From an uncultured Caproiciproducens sp. (lineage in GTDB: Bacteria > Bacillota > Clostridia > Oscillospirales > Acutalibacteraceae), in the NCBI RefSeq assembly GCF_963664915.1, contig NZ_OY761810.1, positions 2,618,661 to 2,682,660 of the forward strand: a stretch of 64,000 bases of DNA. Reading direction: 5' to 3'. Position 1 is the stretch's first letter, and every line of letters starts with the position of its first letter. Of the stretch, positions 1-10,601 are shown in pieces. The translations under genes were made by a program, and so were the position numbers. The notes beneath the pieces were generated by a model, which worked only from the letters and a program-made list of their open reading frames with translations, did not search any database and had not been told where the DNA came from.

Positions 1-98
1 CCCGGTGTTACACCACGCTGAACCATTTCAGCGACTTCAAGCGCGATACTTGCACGAATTTTGGCGGCAACTGCTTTTCCATCAATCAATTTTGCCAT
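1..98 (-). CDS. folD: Methylenetetrahydrofolate dehydrogenase/cyclohydrolase, N-terminal fragment
   Basis: Only the first 32 codons lie in the window; the gene runs off the left edge. The product begins MAKLIDGKAVAAKIR and continues to a GVTPG motif, which is the usual FolD amino terminus, so I infer the bifunctional NADP-dependent dehydrogenase/cyclohydrolase that interconverts one-carbon tetrahydrofolates in the cytoplasm. A GGAGG ribosome site at about 104-109 precedes the ATG. It sits 18 bases after lgt on the same strand and is probably co-transcribed with it. The catalytic Lys and the NADP site are outside the window, so the function rests on the N-terminus alone. Confidence 0.85.
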   Translation of the reverse strand, partial: MAKLIDGKAVAAKIRASIALEVAEMVQRGVTP

Positions 99-116
99 AA
101 TCCGCCTCCAAAATTA

Positions 117-1184
117 TCATTCTTTTTCTTCATCTGTCGCATGGTCAGATGAAACGGTTAAGGTTTCTGCTGTATCTGCAGCAGGATCAGTTTCGGGAGT
201 CACATCCTGTGACGGATGTTCAGCAATATTCTCGAACGAATCATGATCATTTTCTGCACTTGAGATATTGTCATTGTCAAAGATGGTGCTTGTACCGTCA
301 TCAATTAATTCTTCCGGTACTTCATCCACTACAGCATTCAATTCCATAATTTTTCTTAAGCCGCACCCGGTAAGAGAAGTCCTGTTTCGGAAAACAATGA
401 GTAAAACGATACCGGTAAAAACCGTTACAGCAGCAACCACCTGAGACACTCTAAGAGGGAGAATCGGGGTAATCAGGCTGTCGGTTCTCAGTCCTTCAAT
501 AAAGAATCGGCCAACACCGTACCAAATCAAATAGCCCAGAAATACCTGTCCGTCATACTTTCTGAACCTGCGGCTGAAAATATGTAGCAGGATAAAGCCC
601 AGAAGGCACCATAATGATTCATAAAGAAAACACGGATGAACAGGTCCGCTTGCAATGGCAGATGTATTTTCACTGACCATGCCCCAGGGCAGATTTGTTT
701 CGCGCCCGAAAGCTTCCTGATTCACAAAATTTCCCCAGCGGCCGATTGTCTGCCCGATCAAAAAGCCGAGAGCAGCCAAGTCCAGCATGGCAGGGACGCT
801 GATTTTGCGCAATTTTGCAATCAATGCGCCGCAGAGCAGCCCTCCAATGATTCCGCCGTAAATAGCAAGTCCGCCCTCCCAGATATACAGAGCACTGATC
901 GGATTTCTCAAATACTGATCACTGGTATCGAAAATGACATAATAAGCTCTTGCCCCGATGATTCCGCCGATAATACCGACAATCACCGCATCAATCAGCT
1001 TATCCTGATCCATATTAAATTTTTTGCAGCTTGACATCACATAGAGGAATGCAAGTAAAAAGCCAACCGCTATAATAACGCCGTACCATCTTACGGTAAA
1101 TGTACCAATTGAAAAGGCAATCGGATTGATTGTAAAATGAATGCCTAATGCCGGAAATTGAACATTTAACATATACTCCACCAT
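117..1184 (-). CDS. lgt: Prolipoprotein diacylglyceryl transferase with acidic C-terminal tail
   Basis: Lgt is an integral membrane enzyme that moves diacylglycerol from phosphatidylglycerol to the lipobox Cys of prolipoproteins. The product has 355 residues, several hydrophobic segments, an early HFTINPIAF stretch, and the family signature GRWGNFVNQEAFG. Lgt proteins usually have about 260-290 residues. The last ~75 residues here form a hydrophilic, strongly acidic tail rich in Asp, Glu, Ser and Thr, with no membrane segment, so it is an addition to the normal fold. The start is uncertain: the ATG at 1184 has GTGGAG only two bases away, and an in-frame ATG four codons later fits about as well. 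The upstream gap holds a hairpin whose loop can pair with this start region. Confidence 0.95.
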   Translation of the reverse strand: MVEYMLNVQFPALGIHFTINPIAFSIGTFTVRWYGVIIAVGFLLAFLYVMSSCKKFNMDQDKLIDAVIVGIIGGIIGARAYYVIFDTSDQYLRNPISALYIWEGGLAIYGGIIGGLLCGALIAKLRKISVPAMLDLAALGFLIGQTIGRWGNFVNQEAFGRETNLPWGMVSENTSAIASGPVHPCFLYESLWCLLGFILLHIFSRRFRKYDGQVFLGYLIWYGVGRFFIEGLRTDSLITPILPLRVSQVVAAVTVFTGIVLLIVFRNRTSLTGCGLRKIMELNAVVDEVPEELIDDGTSTIFDNDNISSAENDHDSFENIAEHPSQDVTPETDPAADTAETLTVSSDHATDEEKE

Positions 1185-1218
1185 TTCTCCACGCGCAAAA
1201 AAAGATTAGACACCCGAT

Positions 1219-1242
1219 CAAAACCTCGCGTGGGAGGTTTTG
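1219..1242 (-). promoter_or_regulatory. Hairpin in the ymfH-lgt gap, loop complementary to the lgt start region
   Basis: A perfect 9-bp stem (CAAAACCTC with GAGGTTTTG) encloses a six-base loop. Bases 1227-1233 (CGCGTGG) are the exact complement of 1189-1195 (CCACGCG), which lie just upstream of the lgt start and overlap its ribosome site. There is no U-run directly after the stem, so it does not look like an intrinsic terminator. A role in translational control is inference. Confidence 0.4.
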
Positions 1243-1259
1243 AAGGTAAAAATAAAAAT

Positions 1260-2543
1260 TTATTCTATCGGTCTGACAATTGAAAGCGCGCAATACTCCG
1301 GTCTAAGCTGTATTTGAAGGCGGTTCTGCACAGACTGAAGATCAGCCAGAGCAATTGAATCAATATAATGAAAGAGTTCATGATCCGTAAAGGCAAGGGA
1401 AGCCATTGTGTTCGCAATATTGTCCACACTGTTAAAGGACGAAACCATACGGCCGTAAACTGCTTTTTTTGAGCGCTCAAAGGCTGCAGCGTCAAGTCCG
1501 TGCTCACGCAAATTTACAAGCTCTTTTTTAATTTCTTCCGCAACGGCATCAGGGTCTTTTGATTCTCCGGAAAAAATAACCGACGCATAACCCGGTCCTT
1601 CAAAATATTCATAGGAAAATGATGATTGATTAATTAACTCGGCGTCCAGCAATCTGCGAAACAGAGGAGATGAATCAGAAGCCAGCATTTCCAGAAGGAT
1701 TTCCGTATCGGCGATCTCTCTTGCGGATAGGCGGTCTTTGCCTACTTTTTCTTTGAAACCAAGCTGGAATATCGGTGCTGCAACGGAAAGCTTTTGTTCC
1801 ACTCTGCTTTCGACAATATCCTCCGGTTCCTTTTCAAAAATTCTTTCCAGACTGATAGGTTTTGAAGGTTTCAGCATTTTATCACAGAGTTCAAGCACTT
1901 TGTACACATCGACATTGCCTGCGACACATAATACCATATTGTTGAGATTATAGAAAGTATGATAGCATTTGTAAAGCAGTTCGGGCGTAATCTGTGCAAT
2001 GCTTTCAACAGTTCCCGCGATGTCTATTTTAACAGGGTGTGTATGATACATAGCGCGCAAAAGGTTAAACATGACACGCCATTGCGGATCGTCGTCATAC
2101 ATTCTGATCTCCTGCCCGATAATACCCTGTTCCTTTTGTACGGTCTGCTCGGTAAAATAAGGTGACTGAACAAAATCCAGCAAGATTTCAAGTGATTCAT
2201 ATACTTTTTCCGTACAGGAAAACAGGTAGCAGGTTTTATCAAATGAGGTATAGGCATTTGCGGAAGCTCCTGTTTTTGCATAACGCGCAAAAGCATCGCC
2301 ATCCTCACTCTCAAAAAGTTTGTGTTCCAAATAATGCGCAATACCGTTTGGTACAGTGTTTGGCTCGCTTTCGTCCGAGGTTTTAAAGCAGGTATCAACA
2401 GAACCGTATTTTGTGCCAAATACAGCATAAGTCGAATTGTTGTTTTCTTTCGGATACACAAATATCTTTAATCCGGAAGGATGATTTATTTCATAATACT
2501 GATCACCAATCCGCGCGCTCTTGATTTCTTTCATTACATTCAT
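1260..2543 (-). CDS. M16 (insulinase) family metallopeptidase, YmfH type
   Basis: The product is a 427-residue protein of the M16B peptidase family. It carries the inverted zinc motif HxxEH as HYLEH at residues 70-74, and the EIRMYDDDP segment near residue 150 falls where the third metal ligand is expected. The closest family known to me is Bacillus subtilis YmfH, a presumed processing peptidase of unknown substrate. The gene overlaps the 3' end of the next M16 gene by four bases, so the two are translationally coupled and probably act as a pair, this one being the catalytic subunit. No signal peptide is visible. Confidence 0.88.
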   Translation of the reverse strand: MNVMKEIKSARIGDQYYEINHPSGLKIFVYPKENNNSTYAVFGTKYGSVDTCFKTSDESEPNTVPNGIAHYLEHKLFESEDGDAFARYAKTGASANAYTSFDKTCYLFSCTEKVYESLEILLDFVQSPYFTEQTVQKEQGIIGQEIRMYDDDPQWRVMFNLLRAMYHTHPVKIDIAGTVESIAQITPELLYKCYHTFYNLNNMVLCVAGNVDVYKVLELCDKMLKPSKPISLERIFEKEPEDIVESRVEQKLSVAAPIFQLGFKEKVGKDRLSAREIADTEILLEMLASDSSPLFRRLLDAELINQSSFSYEYFEGPGYASVIFSGESKDPDAVAEEIKKELVNLREHGLDAAAFERSKKAVYGRMVSSFNSVDNIANTMASLAFTDHELFHYIDSIALADLQSVQNRLQIQLRPEYCALSIVRPIE

Positions 2544-3823
2544 TCTTTTTCTACCCCGTTTCCAACCAAACGATATACTGTGTCAAGCGTGACATTGTTT
2601 GCAGCGTCAATAATCTGCTGACGCGTGACAGAACTGATAATCGCTGCCGCCTCTTCAGGACGTTTGACGTAATTCGAAAAAGTTTGTGACAGATACCATG
2701 CTTCCAAACCGCCCAGCGAATCGGATAAGGAACGATAGCTGTTGCACATGCTCAGCTTTGCAGCATTTATTTCATCGTCGTCGAAGTTGCCCTTCTTGAT
2801 TTCCTCAAGCTGGAAGAAAATTTCCTCTTTCGCCTTATCAATATTTTTTGTTTCAACTCCGCTCTGAACAAGCATAATGCCCTTCATGGATATAAACAAC
2901 GCACTGCAGTAGTAACAAAGACTAAGTTTTTCACGGACATTTAAAAACAATTTGGAGTTCGGGGTGCCTCCAAAGAGAGCCACCATCAGTTTTACTGCTT
3001 CGACCTGTTCGTCCTGCAAGGAAATTGCGGTACGAAAGCCGATTACAAGTTTCGACTGGGCAATATCCATTTTTTCCGTAACGTCGTTTGACTTGTCAGC
3101 TTTTTTAATATTTTTTGTAGTACATTCCACAGTGGATCTTTTACCCACCTTTTGAAACGCATTATAAAATCCTTCATAAACCGGCTGAGGATCACAGTCA
3201 CCCAAAACCATGATCTCTATTTTGGATTTCTCAATCAAATAGCGCCATACATCGGTTAATTCTTCGCGTTTAAGGTTTTTAATATCTTCCCTGCTGCCAT
3301 AACGGTTAATCCCATAGGGCTCACTTTTGCACATGACTTCTTCACAGCGTTGTCTGGCATAAGTGCGTTTATCATTGTATTCGGAATCAATCAATTCAAT
3401 TGTCTGCCGTTTTTCCTGCTCAAAACCATCCTGTGAGAACAGGCCGTTTTCAAACGGCGGGTCAAATAGAATGCTGCACAGTAATTTGGACAGCGCTGTT
3501 GAAATACTTTCACCGTTAAGAGCATACCGGTCAGCAATTCCGGAGGCGGAAAGAGAAAGCAGCTGAACATCGCCCAGTTTTTGCACATCAGCATTCAGCT
3601 CAGCCCCGTAAAGCTCGGCCAAACGCTCGCCTAATTTCGTAAAATCAGGATATTCCCTGCTCGCACGGCTAAGTAAAAAAGGCAGAATGGCATTTGACGC
3701 TGCAGTTTTCTTTTGAATTGGCAGTAAAAAATTAACGGACATGCGCACCGTTTTAAACTTGGTATCCTTTACACTTCTAAAATTGACGCCGTCACAAACG
3801 GAACGCTGTTCTATCCCTATCAT
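2540..3823 (-). CDS. M16-like protein without zinc motif, YmfF type
   Basis: The product is a 427-residue protein with the M16 fold pattern (ERLAELYGAEL near the N-terminus, a GGTPNSKLFLNVREKLSLCYY segment in the C-terminal half). There is no HxxEH motif, so it should be catalytically inactive. This matches the B. subtilis YmfF/YmfH arrangement, in which one partner keeps the metal site. The gene is the first of a likely operon with ymfH, lgt and perhaps folD. A GGAG lies 12 bases before the ATG, rather far, so the exact start is not secure. Confidence 0.85.
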   Translation of the reverse strand: MIGIEQRSVCDGVNFRSVKDTKFKTVRMSVNFLLPIQKKTAASNAILPFLLSRASREYPDFTKLGERLAELYGAELNADVQKLGDVQLLSLSASGIADRYALNGESISTALSKLLCSILFDPPFENGLFSQDGFEQEKRQTIELIDSEYNDKRTYARQRCEEVMCKSEPYGINRYGSREDIKNLKREELTDVWRYLIEKSKIEIMVLGDCDPQPVYEGFYNAFQKVGKRSTVECTTKNIKKADKSNDVTEKMDIAQSKLVIGFRTAISLQDEQVEAVKLMVALFGGTPNSKLFLNVREKLSLCYYCSALFISMKGIMLVQSGVETKNIDKAKEEIFFQLEEIKKGNFDDDEINAAKLSMCNSYRSLSDSLGGLEAWYLSQTFSNYVKRPEEAAAIISSVTRQQIIDAANNVTLDTVYRLVGNGVEKE

Positions 3824-3867
3824 TCAATTATTCATCTCCATACTAATGTTGGTTAAATTCGAATTTT

Positions 3868-3896
3868 ATTATATCACAATACCTTACTTTAGAAAA
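3868..3896 (-). promoter_or_regulatory. SigA-type promoter for the ymfF-ymfH-lgt operon
   Basis: TATAAT (minus strand, 3868-3873) is preceded by TGA, giving an extended -10. A weak -35, TTTTCT, lies 17 bp upstream at 3891-3896. It is the only good -10 before ymfF. Confidence 0.55.
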
Positions 3897-3969
3897 GAAA
3901 TAATATTCTAAATTATTTATGAACATGCAAAATTCCCGCTTTGTTTTACTACAATAAATCGATATTATA

Positions 3970-3998
3970 TTGCGGTAAAAACGCATAAATGATATAAT
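3970..3998 (+). promoter_or_regulatory. SigA-type promoter for the EamA transporter gene
   Basis: TTGCGG at 3970-3975 and TATAAT at 3993-3998 are separated by 17 bp, about 30 bases before the coding start. Confidence 0.65.
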
Positions 3999-4028
3999 AT
4001 GCAGGAACAAAAAAATGAGGTGTAATGA

Positions 4029-4940
4029 TTGAAAATTAAAAACAAAGCACTGGCTGCTGATTTGGGACTGGTTTTTGTCACAATCATCTGGGGCAGTGCA
4101 TTTGTCGTCGTAAAAAACGCTACCAGCACTGTTCCAACAAGCTATATTATTGCAATACGTTTCGGAATCGCTGTTTTTCTCATGTCCGTAATCTTTCACA
4201 ATCGTTTGAGAAACATAGATTTTAACTGCATAAAATCCGGTGCCATTCTTGGAGTTGTGCTTTTTATAGCATATTATCTGCAGACAATTGGCGTCAAGTA
4301 TACGACGGCGGGAAACAATGCATTTTTAACAGCGGTCTATGTTATGGTGGTGCCGTTTCTTTACTGGCTTCTCAAAAGTGAAAAACCGGATGCATACAAT
4401 ATTGCAGCTGCATTCATATGCATTGCCGGAATCGGTCTTCTATCCCTGCATTCCGGATTTTCAATGAATATTGGAGACATCCTTTCCCTTTTATGCGGAG
4501 TCGCTTTTGCCGCGCAGATTGTAGCAATAAGTATTTTAACCGAAAAGAATGATCCTATTCTGCTATCTTTTACGCAATTTACGGTCACGGCAGTGATCGC
4601 TCTTGTCGTTGCACTCTGTACGGAAACTTTTCCTGCTCATTTGGGAACCGATTCCATTACCTCGCTGTTGTATATCGGAGTATTCAGTACGCTGATCGCA
4701 CTTGTTTTACAAACGGTTTGTCAAAAATATACGCCACCGGCAAGGGCTTCCCTGATTATGTCTTTGGAATCTCTGTTTGGCACGGTATTCGGAATCATAT
4801 TTTTGAACGAAGTACTTACACTGAAAACACTTGGAGGATTTTTGCTGATATTCGCTTCTATTCTTATTTCGGAAACGAAGCTTTCGTTTATTAAATCAAA
4901 TCAGAAGGATACGGAACTTCAAAACGAAATTACGAAATGA
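4029..4940 (+). CDS. DMT-superfamily transporter with two EamA domains
   Basis: The product is a 303-residue, highly hydrophobic protein with about ten membrane segments in two similar halves. The first half contains WGSAFVVVKN and the C-terminal half contains SLESLFGTVFGIIFLNE, both typical of EamA repeats. Such proteins export or exchange small metabolites, but the substrate cannot be read from the sequence. The TTG at 4029 is chosen as start because GAGG lies eight bases upstream. The gene has its own promoter and ends at a strong two-way terminator facing uvrA, so it is a single-gene unit between two minus-strand operons. Confidence 0.88.
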   Translation: MKIKNKALAADLGLVFVTIIWGSAFVVVKNATSTVPTSYIIAIRFGIAVFLMSVIFHNRLRNIDFNCIKSGAILGVVLFIAYYLQTIGVKYTTAGNNAFLTAVYVMVVPFLYWLLKSEKPDAYNIAAAFICIAGIGLLSLHSGFSMNIGDILSLLCGVAFAAQIVAISILTEKNDPILLSFTQFTVTAVIALVVALCTETFPAHLGTDSITSLLYIGVFSTLIALVLQTVCQKYTPPARASLIMSLESLFGTVFGIIFLNEVLTLKTLGGFLLIFASILISETKLSFIKSNQKDTELQNEITK

Positions 4941-4951
4941 CAAAACAATGT

Positions 4952-4995
4952 AAAGACCTTCTGCTACGGTTTTAATCTCGTAACAGAAGGTCTTT
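4952..4995. terminator. Two-way intrinsic terminator between the EamA gene and uvrA
   Basis: A perfect 12-bp outer stem (AAAGACCTTCTG with its complement at 4984-4995) and an inner TACG/CGTA stem lie between two convergent genes. A-rich and T-rich flanks allow use on both strands. Confidence 0.85.
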
Positions 4996-4997
4996 GT

Positions 4998-7823
4998 TTA
5001 TGAGTTAAGCAATTTTTTCAAATATTTTCCCGTATAGGATTCCTTAACTTTCACAATTTGCTCCGGGGTGCCTTTGGCGATGATTTCTCCCCCCCCGTCT
5101 CCGCCCTCCGGCCCAAGATCAATAATATAATCCGCCGTTTTTATCAAATCCAGATTATGCTCAATCACGACAACGGTGTTTCCGCTGTCAACCAATTTTT
5201 GCAGCACTTCAATCAGCTTGTGGACGTCCGCAATATGAAGGCCGGTTGTCGGTTCATCCAGAATATAAATCGTTCTTCCGGTCGAGCGTTTGGAAAGTTC
5301 AGTGGCAAGTTTCACCCTTTGCGCTTCACCGCCAGACAGCGTCGTTGCCGGCTGTCCTATTTTGACATAACCGAGTCCGACATCCTGCAGCGTTTGCAGT
5401 TTACGGGCGATCCGGGGAATACTTGCAAAAAATTCAAGCCCCTCTTCCACCGTCATTTCAAGTACATCATAAATGCTTTTTCCCTTGTACTTAATTTCTA
5501 GCGTCTCACGGTTATAACGCTTTCCCTTACATACATCACAGGGAACATACACGTCAGGAAGAAAATGCATTTCAATTTTAATAATGCCATCCCCCTGGCA
5601 GGCTTCACAGCGACCGCCCTTTACGTTAAACGAAAACCGTCCGGAATTAAAGCCGCGCAGCTTCGCGTCCTGCGTTGAAGCATAGAGATCGCGGATATCC
5701 GTGAATACGCCGGTATAGGTCGCGGGATTGGAACGGGGGGTTCTGCCGATGGGCGACTGATTGATTTCAATAACCTTGTCCAATTCGGACACGCCCTTGA
5801 TGTCTTTATAAGCCCCGGGGCGGCACTTGGCTCCATTCAGTTCCGAAGCGAGATATTTGTATAATATTTCGTTGATTAACGAAGATTTTCCGGAACCGGA
5901 CACACCGGTAATGCAGACAAATTCACCGAGCGGGATGTCAACATTCACATTCTTCAGATTGTTCTGCGACGCACCGATGATCTTCAGCTTTTTGCCGTTT
6001 CCTTTACGGCGTTTTTCAGGTATCTCAACCTTCTTTTTTCCGCTTAAATATTGTCCTGTAATGGATTCCTTGCAGTTTACAATATCGTCCACCTTGCCGT
6101 TAAACACGACATACCCGCCATGAATGCCGGCGCCCGGTCCGATATCCACGATATGGTCGGCGGCACGCATCGTTTCCTCATCATGCTCCACGACAATCAC
6201 GGTGTTGCCTAAATCGCGCAGCCGCTTTAATGTGGCAAGCAGCTTGTCATTGTCGCGCTGATGCAGACCGATGCTCGGCTCGTCAAGAATGTAAAGCACG
6301 CCCATCAGCGACGAGCCGATTTGTGTAGCAAGGCGGATACGCTGGCTTTCTCCCCCTGAAAGTGTTCCTGAAGAACGCGAAAGTGTAAGGTATTCCAGTC
6401 CAACGCTCTGAAGGAAACCAAGCCGGCTTTTGATCTCTTTTAAAATAGCGGATGCAATCATCGTATCCCGTTCGGAAAGCTCGAGATGATTGATGAAGTC
6501 GAGTGCCTGCGTGACCGACTTATCACAGAAATCACTGATATTGGTTCCGCCTACGGTCACAGCAAGGCTGATCGGAGAAAGGCGCTTCCCATGGCAGGCG
6601 TCACAGGGAATCGCGCTCATATAGGACTCTATTTCCTCTTTAATCCAGTTGCTCTGGCTTTCACGGAACCGCCGTTCAAGATTGTTGATAATCCCCTCAA
6701 ACTCGGTTTTATAGATGCCGCTTCCATACTCGTTGCTGCGCTCAATCTGTATTTTCTCACCTTTTGTACCGTAAAGAAGGATGTCAAGAGCCTCCGGCGG
6801 CAGCTTGCCAATCGGCGTATCAAGCGAAAAGTGGTAGTGCTTGGAAAGCGCAATCATATACATAGAAGCAATGGCGCTGCCCTCCATGGCCCAACCGCTT
6901 GCTTTCAGTCCCCCTTTGTGGATGGAAAGCGATTTATCAGGCATGATTAAATCCGGATCGATTTTCATAAATACGCCCAGCCCTGTACATTTGGGACATG
7001 CTCCGAAAGGATTGTTAAAGGAAAACATGCGGGGAGTCAATTCTTCCACACTGATTCCGTGTTCCGGGCAGGCATAATTCTGCGAGAAAGTAATGTCTTC
7101 TCCTCCGGAAACGCTGATTACGGTAATACCGCCGGAAAGAGTTGACGCGGTTTCAATGGAGTCGGACAAACGTGAATGAATGGACGGGTTAATGACAAGC
7201 CTGTCCACGATGATTTCAATCGTATGTTTTTTATTTTTCTCCAGCTCGATTGTTTCGGATAAATCATAGAGATTGCCGTCCACGCGTACACGAACAAAAC
7301 CGCCCTTACGTGCGGCTTCAAACTCTTTTGTATGTTCGCCCTTGCGCGCTCTTACCACAGGAGCAAGCACCTGAATTTTGGTGCCTTCCGGAAAGTTAAG
7401 AACACGATCGACAATCTGGTCAATTGTCTGCTGTTTTATTTCTCTGCCGCAGATCGGGCAGTGCGGAACGCCGACTCTCGCATACAGTAGACGCAGATAG
7501 TCGTAAATTTCCGTGACCGTGCCGACGGTGGAACGGGGGTTTTTCGAGGTCGTTTTCTGATCGATGGAAATGGCCGGAGAAAGCCCCTCAATGTAATCCA
7601 CATCCGGTTTTTCCATCTGCCCCAAAAACTGGCGCGCATAAGACGACAGCGATTCAACGTAACGGCGCTGCCCTTCCGCATAAATCGTATCGAATGCAAG
7701 CGAGGATTTTCCGGAACCGGAAAGACCTGTAAAAACAATCAGTTTATCTCTTGGTATTTCAATATCTATATTCTTTAGATTGTGTTCCCTTGCGCCCTTA
7801 ACAAAAATATTCTTTGCTGTCAT
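4998..7823 (-). CDS. uvrA: Excinuclease ABC subunit A
   Basis: UvrA is the damage-recognition ATPase of nucleotide excision repair and loads UvrB on DNA. The 941-residue product has two ABC modules: Walker A GLSGSGKS at about residue 33 and GVSGSGKS at about 640, each with a later LSGGE signature ([26 protein letters not shown]). Zinc-binding Cys clusters are present, including CPICGREI and CEACQGDG. I place the start at 7823, where GGAGG lies 11 bases upstream and the protein begins [19 protein letters not shown], as in other UvrA proteins. An in-frame ATG nine codons earlier lacks a ribosome site. It follows uvrB closely and is the last gene of the unit. Confidence 0.97.
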   Translation of the reverse strand: MTAKNIFVKGAREHNLKNIDIEIPRDKLIVFTGLSGSGKSSLAFDTIYAEGQRRYVESLSSYARQFLGQMEKPDVDYIEGLSPAISIDQKTTSKNPRSTVGTVTEIYDYLRLLYARVGVPHCPICGREIKQQTIDQIVDRVLNFPEGTKIQVLAPVVRARKGEHTKEFEAARKGGFVRVRVDGNLYDLSETIELEKNKKHTIEIIVDRLVINPSIHSRLSDSIETASTLSGGITVISVSGGEDITFSQNYACPEHGISVEELTPRMFSFNNPFGACPKCTGLGVFMKIDPDLIMPDKSLSIHKGGLKASGWAMEGSAIASMYMIALSKHYHFSLDTPIGKLPPEALDILLYGTKGEKIQIERSNEYGSGIYKTEFEGIINNLERRFRESQSNWIKEEIESYMSAIPCDACHGKRLSPISLAVTVGGTNISDFCDKSVTQALDFINHLELSERDTMIASAILKEIKSRLGFLQSVGLEYLTLSRSSGTLSGGESQRIRLATQIGSSLMGVLYILDEPSIGLHQRDNDKLLATLKRLRDLGNTVIVVEHDEETMRAADHIVDIGPGAGIHGGYVVFNGKVDDIVNCKESITGQYLSGKKKVEIPEKRRKGNGKKLKIIGASQNNLKNVNVDIPLGEFVCITGVSGSGKSSLINEILYKYLASELNGAKCRPGAYKDIKGVSELDKVIEINQSPIGRTPRSNPATYTGVFTDIRDLYASTQDAKLRGFNSGRFSFNVKGGRCEACQGDGIIKIEMHFLPDVYVPCDVCKGKRYNRETLEIKYKGKSIYDVLEMTVEEGLEFFASIPRIARKLQTLQDVGLGYVKIGQPATTLSGGEAQRVKLATELSKRSTGRTIYILDEPTTGLHIADVHKLIEVLQKLVDSGNTVVVIEHNLDLIKTADYIIDLGPEGGDGGGEIIAKGTPEQIVKVKESYTGKYLKKLLNS

Positions 7824-7855
7824 TAATATAATTTCCTCCGTAGTGTTCATGCCGG

Positions 7856-9817
7856 CTATTTTTCACCGCTCAGTTGTTTTATCTTGTCACGCAAATAGGC
7901 CGCGTGCTCAAATTCAAGCAGTTTTGCAGCCGCTTTCATTTCCCTTGTCAGCTGTTCAATCATTTGCTTCCGTTCAATTGGATTCAGATATTTATGTTTC
8001 TTTCCCTTGTCATCGTCTTTATGAGAGGATATTTCCAGTATATCCGAAACTTTCTTAATGATTGTTTGAGGAGTAATCCCATGTTCCTTGTTGTATGCCG
8101 TCTGAATCTTCCGGCGGCGTTCCGTTTCACGAATGGCCGATTCCATGGATGGCGTAACCGTATCGGCATACATGATGACCTGTCCCTTCGAATTACGCGC
8201 CGCACGCCCGATGGTCTGTATCAGAGCACGCGCAGAACGTAAAAAGCCTTCCTTGTCTGCATCCAGAATAGTCACAAGGGAAACCTCGGGGAGATCCAGT
8301 CCTTCACGCAGAAGATTAATTCCGACCAGCACGTCAAACTCACCAAGACGCAAGTCGCGTATTATTTCCATCCGCTCAACGGTATCAATATCATGGTGCA
8401 TATATCTGACGCGAATCCCCATTCCCTCCAGATAAGAAGTTAAGTCCTCTGCCATCTTCTTAGTCAGTGTGGTTACGAGAACGCGCTCTCCGTCGGCAGC
8501 TCTCACATTGATTTCAGAAATCAGATCGTCAATCTGTCCGTCCGTCGGTTTGACAATAATTTCGGGGTCGACAAGTCCGGTTGGACGAATGACCTGCTCG
8601 ACGATTTGAGCGGATTTTTCTTTTTCAAGATCGCCCGGTGTTGCGCTGACAAAAATCGCCTGATTGACATGCTCGTAAAATTCATCAAAGTTCAGCGGAC
8701 GGTTGTCATACGCCGACGGAAGACGGAACCCAAAATCAATCAGCGACTGCTTCCTTGCCCGATCACCGGCATACATAGAGCGAACCTGCGGCAGACTTAC
8801 ATGCGATTCATCTACGAACAGCAGAAAATCCTTCGGAAAATAGTCCAATAAAGTAAAAGGCGAGCTGCCAAGAGCACGTCCTGACATCACACGCGAATAG
8901 TTTTCGATCCCTTTACAAAAACCGATTTCCCCCAGCATCTCTATATCATACTGGGTGCGTTCCTGTATTCTTTGGGCTTCAATCAGTTTTCCGTTCTCTT
9001 TAAAGAAAGCAACCCGTTCTTCCATTTCCTGTTCAATTTCATTTAAAGCACGCTGCATTTTTTCACGCGGAACAATGTAATGGGACGCCGGATAGATTGC
9101 AACATGTTTTAATACAGCTTTCAGTTCCCCTGTTAAGGCATTGATCTCGCTGATCCTGTCAATTTCATCACCAAAAAACTCAATTCTCACACAAGTATCA
9201 TTTGATTGCGCGGGAAATATTTCAACCACATCGCCGCGCACTCTGAATTTATTACGGATAAAATTAATATCATTCCGTTCATATTGGATTTCCACCAGTT
9301 TTCTAAGCAAATCATCCCGGCTTTTTTTCATGCCTGGACGCAGGGAAATGACCATGGTACGATAATCAATCGGGTCGCCCAAACTGTAAATACAGGACAC
9401 ACTGGCAACAATGATAACATCGCGCCGTTCCGAAAGAGCCGACGTAGCCGAATGACGCAGCTTGTCAATTTCGTCGTTGATTGCAGAGTCCTTCTCAATG
9501 TAGGTATCCGTCGTAGCAATATAGGCTTCCGGTTGGTAATAGTCATAGTAACTGACAAAATATTCAACCTCATTCTCTGGAAAGAATTCGCGGAATTCTG
9601 AGCAGAGCTGCGCTGCAAGCGTTTTATTGTGCGCCAGAACCAGCGTGGGACGGTTCATCTGTGCAATAACATTTGCCATTGTAAATGTTTTTCCTGAACC
9701 GGTTACGCCAAGCAGTGTTTGTTCCCGGTCACCCTTTTGAATTCCCTGAACAAGCTGCTGAATTGCTTTGGGCTGATCACCCTTTGGCTGATATTGTGAA
9801 ACTAATTTAAAATCCAT
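7856..9817 (-). CDS. uvrB: Excinuclease ABC subunit B
   Basis: UvrB verifies damage after UvrA hand-over and recruits UvrC and UvrD. The 653-residue product is close to the usual length. Visible are Walker A GVTGSGKT at residues 37-44, the beta-hairpin motif [11 protein letters not shown] that inserts between DNA strands, the helicase motif DESH, motif VI in QTIGRAARN, and a C-terminal UVR coiled-coil segment used to contact UvrC. It begins four bases after the radC stop and precedes uvrA, so the three are very likely one transcript. Confidence 0.98.
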   Translation of the reverse strand: MDFKLVSQYQPKGDQPKAIQQLVQGIQKGDREQTLLGVTGSGKTFTMANVIAQMNRPTLVLAHNKTLAAQLCSEFREFFPENEVEYFVSYYDYYQPEAYIATTDTYIEKDSAINDEIDKLRHSATSALSERRDVIIVASVSCIYSLGDPIDYRTMVISLRPGMKKSRDDLLRKLVEIQYERNDINFIRNKFRVRGDVVEIFPAQSNDTCVRIEFFGDEIDRISEINALTGELKAVLKHVAIYPASHYIVPREKMQRALNEIEQEMEERVAFFKENGKLIEAQRIQERTQYDIEMLGEIGFCKGIENYSRVMSGRALGSSPFTLLDYFPKDFLLFVDESHVSLPQVRSMYAGDRARKQSLIDFGFRLPSAYDNRPLNFDEFYEHVNQAIFVSATPGDLEKEKSAQIVEQVIRPTGLVDPEIIVKPTDGQIDDLISEINVRAADGERVLVTTLTKKMAEDLTSYLEGMGIRVRYMHHDIDTVERMEIIRDLRLGEFDVLVGINLLREGLDLPEVSLVTILDADKEGFLRSARALIQTIGRAARNSKGQVIMYADTVTPSMESAIRETERRRKIQTAYNKEHGITPQTIIKKVSDILEISSHKDDDKGKKHKYLNPIERKQMIEQLTREMKAAAKLLEFEHAAYLRDKIKQLSGEK

Positions 9818-9820
9818 ATT

Positions 9821-10591
9821 TTACTCCGTATCAAACTCGGAATCAAAAACTTCCGGCATAATTCTGCTCTTTGCAATTGAAAAATAATCATTTCCGCTCA
9901 CGATAATATGATCAATAAGCTTTACTTCCACTGTGTTTAGTGCGTCGTAAATCCACTGTGTCGAACTCAAATCCTGCTTTGAGGGCAGACAGTCTCCGCT
10001 CGGGTGATTGTGCGATAAAATTGCATAAACCGCGTTATACTCAACTGCGAACCTAACAATTTTTTTAATATAAATATTGGCGGTAGTGACGGTGCCTTCG
10101 TTTACCACATCGCAGAAAATCATCTGATTTTTGCTGTCGAGCAGCATCAGTACAATCACTTCATCAGAGCGGCCGATAAATTTATGAATCAAAAGCCTTC
10201 CTGCTTCATTATAACTGAAAATTACATTTTTGTCTTTATCCAAATTTTCCTGGTAGCGCCGGCAAATCTGAGGAATGAGCTTGATCAGCGTCGCGGCGGA
10301 CTTTCCCACACCGTCGACTTTGACCAGTTCTTCATAAGGTGCGTCAAACACCCCCGACAATGATCCGAATTTCTGCAGCAGCGAGTGACCGATGGGGTTG
10401 GTATCTTTTAACGGTATTCCGTAATAAAGGAGCAATTCCAAAACAGTGTGCGGTTCAAAATTATCAAGTCCCTCGTTCAGGAATTTATTTTTCACGCGAT
10501 CTCTGTGACCACTGTGTACGGGCTGGGATGCTTTTTTCTGTTTCTTTAAGCCGTCCTTGTTTTGCTCCAACGCCGCCCAGCCCCCAATCAA
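9821..10591 (-). CDS. radC: RadC/YsxA family JAB-domain protein
   Basis: The 256-residue protein has an N-terminal helix-hairpin-helix-like segment (KVDGVGKSAATLI) and a C-terminal JAB/MPN domain with the JAMM metal motif HNHPSGDCLPSKQD. RadC proteins were once linked to repair, but their biochemical role remains unsettled, so the name is by family only. The start is weak: the TTG at 10591 lacks a ribosome site, and a TTG seven codons later is an alternative. It lies between pyrE and uvrB in one direction with gaps of 10 and 3 bases. Confidence 0.88.
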   Translation of the reverse strand: MIGGWAALEQNKDGLKKQKKASQPVHSGHRDRVKNKFLNEGLDNFEPHTVLELLLYYGIPLKDTNPIGHSLLQKFGSLSGVFDAPYEELVKVDGVGKSAATLIKLIPQICRRYQENLDKDKNVIFSYNEAGRLLIHKFIGRSDEVIVLMLLDSKNQMIFCDVVNEGTVTTANIYIKKIVRFAVEYNAVYAILSHNHPSGDCLPSKQDLSSTQWIYDALNTVEVKLIDHIIVSGNDYFSIAKSRIMPEVFDSEFDTE

Positions 10592-10601
10592 ATGATCAAT
10601 T

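Noticed and set aside
6486..6950. A 154-codon open frame on the plus strand within uvrA
   Set aside because: It lies antisense to conserved UvrA coding sequence, without a promoter or ribosome site.
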